Of a stretch of DNA of 64,000 nucleotides, positions 58,136 through 64,000 are shown in pieces (positions within the stretch are counted from its first letter, which is position 1; each line of letters starts with the position of its first letter). The DNA is from Pinus tabuliformis (lineage: Eukaryota; Streptophyta; Pinopsida; Pinales; Pinaceae). The translations under genes were made by a program, and so were the position numbers. The stretch covers positions 1,283,264,277 to 1,283,328,276 of the forward strand of contig CM062818.1 in the NCBI GenBank assembly GCA_031772625.1, given 5' to 3'. The notes below the pieces were generated by a model. The model did not search any database, had not been told where the DNA came from, and saw nothing but the letters and a program-made list of their open reading frames with translations.

Positions 58136-59256
58136 ATGCGGATCAAGATGGGCGATGATGGAAAGTACCATGTTTTAGGTGAAGGTACGGTTGTGTTTCA
58201 AAGGGAGCATGGAGATCCCCTCACCCTGACTGATGTAAAGTATGTACCAGGTCTGAAGAAGAATCTTGTGTCTGTCGCTATGCTAGAAGATAAAGGCTAT
58301 GATGTAGTCTTTAGTAAAGGAAAGGTATTCCTAAGGCATATTGGTACTGGACAGACCAACTGAATCAGGATTCAAGTAAAGAATCTCTACAAGCTGGAGG
58401 TAGATGACTGTGCTGCATTGAGTTCCAAAGCTGAGATGGTGCAGATCCAAGATGTTGGCAAGCTATGGCATAGAATACTAGGCCACTTGCACCATGGAGC
58501 CCTAAAGATCATGCAGCAAATTTCTATCAGACTTCCCAAGGGAAAACTGGAGCAGACGAATACATGCAAAGGTTTTACCTTGGGTAAGTATGTGAAATCT
58601 TCCTTTCTAGATCGAGACAGTAGAGCTGGAGCAATCCTGGAGCAAGTTCACTCAAATGTTTGTGGACCTTTCTCTACAGCCTCCACCGCTAAACAAAGGT
58701 ACTATGTTATTTTTATTGGTGATTTTTCTCGTAGATGTTGGATCTACTTTATGCAAAAGAAGGATCATACCTTCTTGAGGTTTTGTGAGTTTAAAGCCTT
58801 GGCAGAGAAAGAATCTGGAAAGAAAATAAAAGCCTTGCATAGCAACAATGGTGGAGAGTAGGTCTCCCAATAGGCTAAAGACTTCTGCATTGCAGAAGGA
58901 ATTAAACGGGAGTTGACAGCACCCCATAACCCACAGTAGAATGGGGTGGCTGAAAGGAAGAACCAATCAATTGTGGGAGCAACTCGAGCAATGTTGCATG
59001 ACCAAAGCCTACCACTGCATTTGTGGGCTGAGGCATGCAATACAGCAATATACTTGCAAACAAAAGCCCGCACCATATACTAGGAATGAAGACACCTACG
59101 GAGGCCTTTTCCGGGAAGTGACCAAATGTGAGTCACTTCTGAATCTTTGGATCATCAGTTTACTGTCATGTGACTAAAGATGCCCGGAAGAAGCTGGATC
59201 CAATAGCTGAGTTGGGAATACTTGTGGGGTACATGGATACACCCCACAACTATTGA
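58136..59256 (+). pseudogene. K protease end and integrase
   Basis: After VKYVPGLKKNLVSVAMLEDK (58237-58296), the integrase zinc part reads LWHRILGHLHHGALKIMQQ (58463-58519). The core includes VHSNVCGPFSTAST (first acidic position reads N, usually D), YYVIFIGDFSRRCWIYFM (F-I-G-D), and KIKALHSNNGGE at about 58826-58861, where D is usual in place of N. HNPQ-stop-NGVAERKNQS gives the glutamate motif (about 58928-58970). A frameshift near 59080 moves to the next frame, with ARKKLDPIAELGILVGYM at about 59184. Stops at TAG and TGA fit CAG and CGA codons. Confidence 0.85.
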
Positions 59257-61113
59257 GTGTACTTGCCTACCAGTCAAAGGATAGTGGTACGCAGGGATCT
59301 GAAGTTCAACGAGAAGAAAGCCATGCGATTATCACTTGAGAGGGAGCTCAAGTTGCATGCAGAGGAGGAACTTTCAGTTCCTAAGGAGGAGGAGCCTCAG
59401 ATTGATGCAGAGCAGCCGCATGCAAAGGATCTAGGAGTGGAGACATCTACTCATGCTGAGACTTCCAAAGATGGGCGGAAATGCTCAAGGGAAGTTGACA
59501 GGTTGATGCTAGATGCGTGGGAGAATGTGGGACAACCATCTTCTCAGCGCAAACAGAGGAGGTCGCCCGAGCGGTACACTGGGTACACAGCCCTGGTTGG
59601 GGAGTGTGTAGATACCAAACCTTCTTCATTCGAGGAGGTAGCGCAGCAACCAGTCTAGGTTGATGCAATGGCAAAGGAGTACAACTCTATCATTCGGAAC
59701 AGTGTGTGGGATGTTGTCCCAAGACCTCAGGGTAAGTCAGTGGTGAGTTCTAGATGGCTTTACAAGGTAAAGCAGGCAGATGATAGCAGTGTTGAGAAAC
59801 ATAAGGCAACATTTGTTGCCCAAGGTTTCTCACAGGTCAAGGGGATCGACTACAATGAGACCTTTGCTCCTGTAGCAAGGTACTCATCTATCAAATCGAT
59901 GTTGGCACTATCAGCTCAGATGGGTTGGAAGATCCATCAGATGGACGTGAAGACAGCATTCCTCAATGGGAAGATTGAGGAGGAGGTGTACATTGAGCAG
60001 CCAGAGGGTTTCGAGACCTTCGATCATGAGTCGCATGTGTGCCGACTCAAGAGGGCTTTGTATGGGTTGAAGCAAGCACCCCGTGCTTGGTACACCAGGA
60101 TCGACAGCTATTTCACCGAGTTGGGCTTCACCAAGAGTGAAGCAGATGCAAACCTTTACCACATCATGGTAGAAGGTAAACCATTGATCATTGTTCTTTA
60201 TGTCGATGATCTGATTTTGACAGGTGATGATTAACTGATACAGTCTTGCAAGGAGGACCTTGCAAGAGAGTTTGAAATGAAAGACATGGGTCTTATGCAC
60301 TACTTTCTAGGCATGGAGGTGTGGCAGAAATCTGGTGAAGTATTTGTGTCTCAAGGCAAGTATGCCAATGAGATACTTAGGCGCTTTCACATGGACAGGT
60401 GCAAGCCCATGCAGACTCCTCTAGCTGGGAACCGGAGGAAGGAGGATGCTACTTCAGGTGAGGTAGTAGCTACTACTGTTTATCGGCAACTGGTGGGTTC
60501 ACTTATGTATCTGGTGAACACATGACCTGACTTATGCTTTGCAGTGAACCAGCTGAGTCAAGCTATGGTTCAGCCTACCAAGCTATTTTGGAAGGCAGCG
60601 AAGCATGTGCTGAGATACCTCAAAGGCACATCTCAGTTCAGATTATGGTACAAACGGACAGAGGGAGTGAAGCTTCAGGGCTTCACAGATGTGGATTGGG
60701 CAGGGAATCCATCAGACAGGAAGAGAACTTCTAGAGGAATCTTCAACCTTGGTTCAGCTGCAGTTTCCCGGTACAGTAGGAAATAGAGGTTAGTTGCACT
60801 TAGCTCAGTAGAGGCTGAATACATGGCTGCTAGTCAGGCTGCATGTGAGGCCATTTGGATGCGGAAGATTCTAGTGGGATTGTTTAGTCAGAGGATGGAT
60901 CCAACAGTGATCTACTGCAATAATCAGAGTTGTATCAAACTCTCTGCGAATCCAGTTTTTCATGACAGGTCCAAGCACATTGATATCCGGTATCACCATC
61001 TTTGAGGTTGTGTGGTCAAGAGGATCATGTTGTTGTTGTATGTTTCGACCGAGGAACAGGATGCAGATATTTTGACTAAGGCATTGTCAAAATGCGAGTT
61101 CGAGATCCACAGA
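59257..61113 (+). pseudogene. K reverse transcriptase and RNase H
   Basis: An acidic linker (59320-59650) precedes RT. RT motifs: NSVWDVVPRPQGKSVVSSRW (59698-59757), YKVKQADDSSVEKHKATFVA, FSQVKGIDYNETFAPVARYS, WKIHQMDVKTAFLNGKIEEE (59929-59988), LKRALYGLKQAPRAWY (60049-60096) and the catalytic IVLYVDDLILTGDD (60191-60232), intact. RNase H contains LQGFTDVDWAGNPSDRKRTS (60673-60732), ALSSVEAEYMAASQAACEA and HIDIRYHHL. Stops at 59656, 60232, 60523, 60784 and 61003 fit single C to T or G to A losses. Confidence 0.92.
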
Positions 61114-61145
61114 GACCGGATTGGGGTCACTAATAATCCCTTTCT

Positions 61146-61158
61146 TGTTGAGAGGGAG
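61146..61158 (+). other. K polypurine tract
   Basis: GTTGAGAGGGAG directly precedes the 3' LTR at 61159. It is the plus-strand primer and is nearly identical in L. Confidence 0.85.
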
Positions 61159-62157
61159 TGTTGAAAATAGCAACAAGAAATGCTAAATATAGAAGTGCTA
61201 AATTTAGTACTGCTATAAATAGAATTTCGGGATACCTTCCTATTTTAGTTAGTCCCTGAACTAAAATAGAGAAGTAAAAATTCGAATTTGATCTTAGCAG
61301 CTGTTTGTAAAATAATTAATTAATTCACCTTGAGTTAATTAGTTGTAGAAAATCAAATATGAAGTCTATGTGGAGACATGCAACAATTTCTCCATTGATT
61401 GAGGAATTTATCCATCAGTTAAAGAGATAAGGATGAGTTGTAATATTGAGTTGTAATTAGTTGTCTCAGTTAACTGAGTCAAGTCTAGTTAGATTAATTC
61501 AAACAGTTTGTTGAATTAAATGTGAGTTCGGTTAGTTAATGCATGCATGCATGTAACTGCTGCACTTCACATAACTAAATATTCTCTCATAAATAACTCA
61601 TGCATGTCAGTTCAGACAGAGACCTAGTTGAGATCATATGGAGGGACAGTGTACTATCAGTTGCAAGAATATTCCATTGTGAATATCTCTTGCATGCAGA
61701 AGGAATTCATTCCTTGGAGATTGCGCAGTTACTTCTTCAGTTTAGTGAGTGTGATGAGGCCAATTCACACATGTGACATCATTGGACACCAAGAAAACTG
61801 CTCAAGGAAATAGGAGGCTTGGAGGGCTAAGGAAAGGCATATCTTGTGTCTACTCAGTCTGTGAGTTGTATTGTTTGATTGCAGAGAGAGAAGGATAGCT
61901 TGTGAGATGATTCTTTTTGCAACTCGAACATATTTCCACTTGTACGATAATACAGGGATTGGGGTTTTAGGCTAAGGCTTTCCCTGGGTTATTCTTCTAT
62001 GTTGATGTGTGATTGATTTCTCATTCTTAGTTATATGTGTTCTCATTGATCCTGCTCATATTCGATTAAGCTTCTGCAAATTTTGTTGTAGAAGTAGGTC
62101 TTGTATTTTGCTTTAGTATATTTCATAATCTGTTGATCTATAGTGGGAATTTCTACA
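61159..62157 (+). repeat. K 3' LTR
   Basis: 999 bp, TGTTGAAAATAGC to TTTCTACA, collinear with the 5' LTR. The 11-bp-arm stem is retained at 61240-61269. Confidence 0.92.
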
Positions 62158-62313
62158 ATCTATAGTCCTTGTAGGCTGTTAGTAGAGTTGTCGATTTGTC
62201 GACCTCACTTCCATGACTAGAACTTAGAGATTGGGTCATTTCATATTGACACTCGTCCTATGTTTACCCTAGTGAGCTTGTGAAATTAGGTAAATGTGGG
62301 AGGGGTCGTTACA
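62158..62313 (+). repeat. G 3' LTR, part 2
   Basis: After the ATCTA duplication, the sequence matches 50972-51127 (TGTTTACCCT, GTGAAAT-AGGTAAATGTGGGAGG) and ends GGTCGTTACA at 62313. Confidence 0.82.
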
Positions 62314-62844
62314 TAGAAGTTTCAGGTTCAATTACTTCAGGCTATAAAATATCATATTCGATTACTTTAGGTTAAGGATTTTCAATTGTTTCAGTTTCTA
62401 CCTGTTCAATATATAATGTTTCAGATTATGTAATCTCAGGTTCTTTAACAACAATTGAATATGTTTTAGGTTGTTCTAATGTTCCAAGTTTTGTACTTTT
62501 AGATTTGTCTAGTTTTGTATTTTTCAATTTACCATGTGTAAATTCAAGGGGTAAACCCTACATTCTACGAGAACATCGAGGTAAATGTGGCACAGTGAAT
62601 TTTATTAAGAATTTTAACAATATTTAACAATTAAAATTCACAATTCACACCTAAGGTATCACTAAAAAGTAAAAACAATCAATATAACACATGCTAATAA
62701 ATATAAGGAGTCAAACCATGCAAACAACCTTTCCATAGTGAAATCACTAGTTGGTGATGGAATCCAACATCACAAAAATCAATGTGAAAAGTGGATATTG
62801 ATAGAGTGGGTGGGACTAGTTACATTGGCAACCTACTTAATGGT
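62314..62844 (-). other. AT-rich flank with a possible P/E-rich coding remnant
   Basis: On the minus strand, 62555-62320 reads as one frame with HGKLKNTKLDKSKSTKLG, IVVKEPEIT and a loose PxVIE repeat (PKVIEYDIL, PEVIEPETS). It is interrupted by TAA/TAG codons where Q would fit. No family recognised. The rest of the stretch shows nothing further. Confidence 0.3.
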
Positions 62845-63168
62845 CATGACCTAGCACAAGTAACTCCACATATACCATCTCGAGTGAATTACCCTCCAAA
62901 AAGGCCCAAGTGAGTCTAGCCAACGTATGTTCTAAGTACAATAGGGACTTCCCCCCCACTGCCATCTTGGGTAAAATCCCAAAGATTATGGTCACTAAAG
63001 TTACCACGTACAACAACTTGACCTGGGGGGACAATCGAAGATTGTACATAGACGCAAGGGTAGAGTAACAAATCTCAATCCCCTTGAAAGATCCCTCAGA
63101 GTGAGGTAATCCTTTCAAGTGATTCCTAAGTACCTTTTGGTACCATTTGTAATGTGTGTAAATTGCGC
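62845..63168 (-). CDS. Unrecognised minus-strand coding-like remnant
   Basis: An open frame of about 107 codons runs from AIYTHYKWYQKVLRNHLKG down to LLVLGHDH and a stop at about 62842. It includes the hydrophobic segment VKLLYVVTLVTIIFGILP and AVGGKSLLYLEHTLARLTW. A stop lies just upstream near 63170, and an ATG occurs only internally (63118). Its composition looks protein-like, but I do not recognise a family. It may be a fragment of an older element into which G inserted. Confidence 0.3.
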
Positions 63169-64000
63169 TACCTTAACTAATGAAGTAGGGTTGATTACTT
63201 CACTGGGTCTAATATGATCTCGTGCTTAACTCCTACGTAAGAGGAGATTCCCAAATCCATATTGTAATAAATGTATTTACTCCCTATGACAAGATTCTAT
63301 TGTTTCTTTTCACCTTTGGAGCGTTAACTTTCAATCCTATTCCAAAGCCCTACAACAAATTTCATGTAGATGAGACTATGATAGAAATACAAAAATTCTA
63401 ATTGATTTTATTAGTGTTTCTTTTAAGTCTGTATTTACTTAATTAATTGATGGACGTGAAATCGATGGTGTTATGACCTGACTCAAAATTGAATGCAATT
63501 GAATAAGATAATGTAATCTTTTCAATTCAATGAATTTATGCCTAAGGAAAGGGTAATTTTTTTCATTTAATTCCGTAAGATGCAAAACTCTATATTCCAC
63601 AATTTCTTTTGAACCAAACAATGAATTTCAAAAACACTTATTTCAAAAGACAATACATCTCCTATAATACAAGAATCGTTTTTTTTGTTTTTCCGTAAAT
63701 AAGAGAAAACGCACAACAGTGTGATGAACTCAATTTATCAAACAAATTAATTCTAGCGACTTTATTCGAGTGAAAATTAATATTTTTTAAAATTAAAGCA
63801 AATTTTCACCAAAATATATGAATTGCAAAACTCTGAAAAGGGTCACAGCTCTTACAGAAAAAACAAGAATGTTTGAATATTCAAGGCAACAAAAAAAAAA
63901 TGTTCTTCCAATGGATCAACGAAACCAATCAAAGTAGTGTAAAAATAACAATCTTAACAACAAGTTGTCAAAGCAAAACCAAACCAAAAAATATTGACTT
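63169..64000. other. AT-rich sequence, nothing recognised
   Basis: There are many A/T runs and no frame with recognisable motifs on either strand. A few short minus-strand frames (for example GFGIGLKVNAPKVKRNNR near 63330) could be a decayed extension of the remnant at 62845-63168, but the support is weak. Confidence 0.4.

Larger units (their letters stand above)
56067..62157 (+). mobile_element. Element K: complete Ty1/copia retrotransposon
   Basis: Two LTRs of 998 and 999 bp (56067-57064 and 61159-62157), TGTTGAAAATAGC to TTTCTACA, flank gag, protease, integrase, RT and RNase H in copia order. The target duplication ATCTA is perfect (56062-56066 and 62158-62162). LTR difference over the first ~250 bases is about 4 percent by eye, so it looks younger than the elements around it. 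About a dozen in-frame stops and one frameshift near 59080 inactivate it. Confidence 0.93.
50486..62313 (+). mobile_element. Element G: Ty3/gypsy chromovirus, interrupted and incomplete
   Basis: A partial 5' LTR (50486-51127) is followed by gag, protease, RT and the start of RNase H (to about 54535). Then comes the foreign fragment L. The last ~300 bp of the 3' LTR lies in two pieces (55923-56066 and 62158-62313) around K. Integrase, chromodomain and the first part of the 3' LTR are gone. The family is the same as F, judged by closely matching gag, protease and RT residues. Confidence 0.82.

Noticed and set aside
63169..64000. Possible organelle-derived insert in the right flank
   Set aside because: It is AT-rich, but I recognise no plastid or mitochondrial gene motif.

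Overview
This window looks like intergenic DNA from a large-genome seed plant. A gymnosperm (conifer or yew-like) is my best guess, inferred from the density, length and decay of the retrotransposons; no species-level marker is visible. I see no host protein-coding gene, no rRNA or tRNA gene and no CRISPR. Nearly all of the 64 kb is LTR retrotransposon sequence, inserted into itself many times and damaged mostly by in-frame stops.

Layout. I name the elements A to L for reference. Element H (Ty3/gypsy, minus strand) is in three pieces: 30035-33483 (gag, protease, RT), 13650-14115 (RT end, RNase H) and 1-1593 (integrase and 3' region). Two plus-strand elements split it. Element A (1594-13649) is a Ty3/gypsy element with 0.96-0.98 kb LTRs, gag with five zinc-knuckle motifs, protease, a second gag-like domain, RT, RNase H, integrase and an extra ORF of about 1060 codons downstream of pol. 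Element B (14116-30034) is flanked by the perfect duplication CAAAG. It has three 2.3 kb LTRs and two internal regions, each encoding only a coiled-coil gag. The middle LTR of B is itself interrupted by C (20060-22077), a probable solo LTR flanked by GAATG.

To the right, element E (33484-41511, minus) has a 2.5 kb LTR, a gag-like ORF and no visible pol. Its 3' LTR is truncated and fused to the start of H. E abuts a truncated LTR of F (41512-50485, minus), a Ty3/gypsy chromovirus with a recognisable chromodomain. F abuts G (50486-62313, plus), a second chromovirus of the same family. The pol of G is cut off in RNase H by a copia-type fragment L (LTR with internal sequence on both sides). The remaining 3' LTR of G is split by K (56067-62157), a complete Ty1/copia element flanked by ATCTA. 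The last 1.7 kb (62314-64000) is AT-rich and carries faint minus-strand coding remnants.

Implied order of events, oldest first: G; then F; then E and H; then A and B within H; then C within B. K entered the G LTR independently. No element looks able to move by itself today. K and A are the most complete, but both carry many stops, and A has lost its RT catalytic motif. Most stops read as CAG, CAA or CGA changed by C to T, or TGG changed by G to A, as expected for long-term cytosine methylation of silenced repeats. The two paired copies inside B show this substitution directly.
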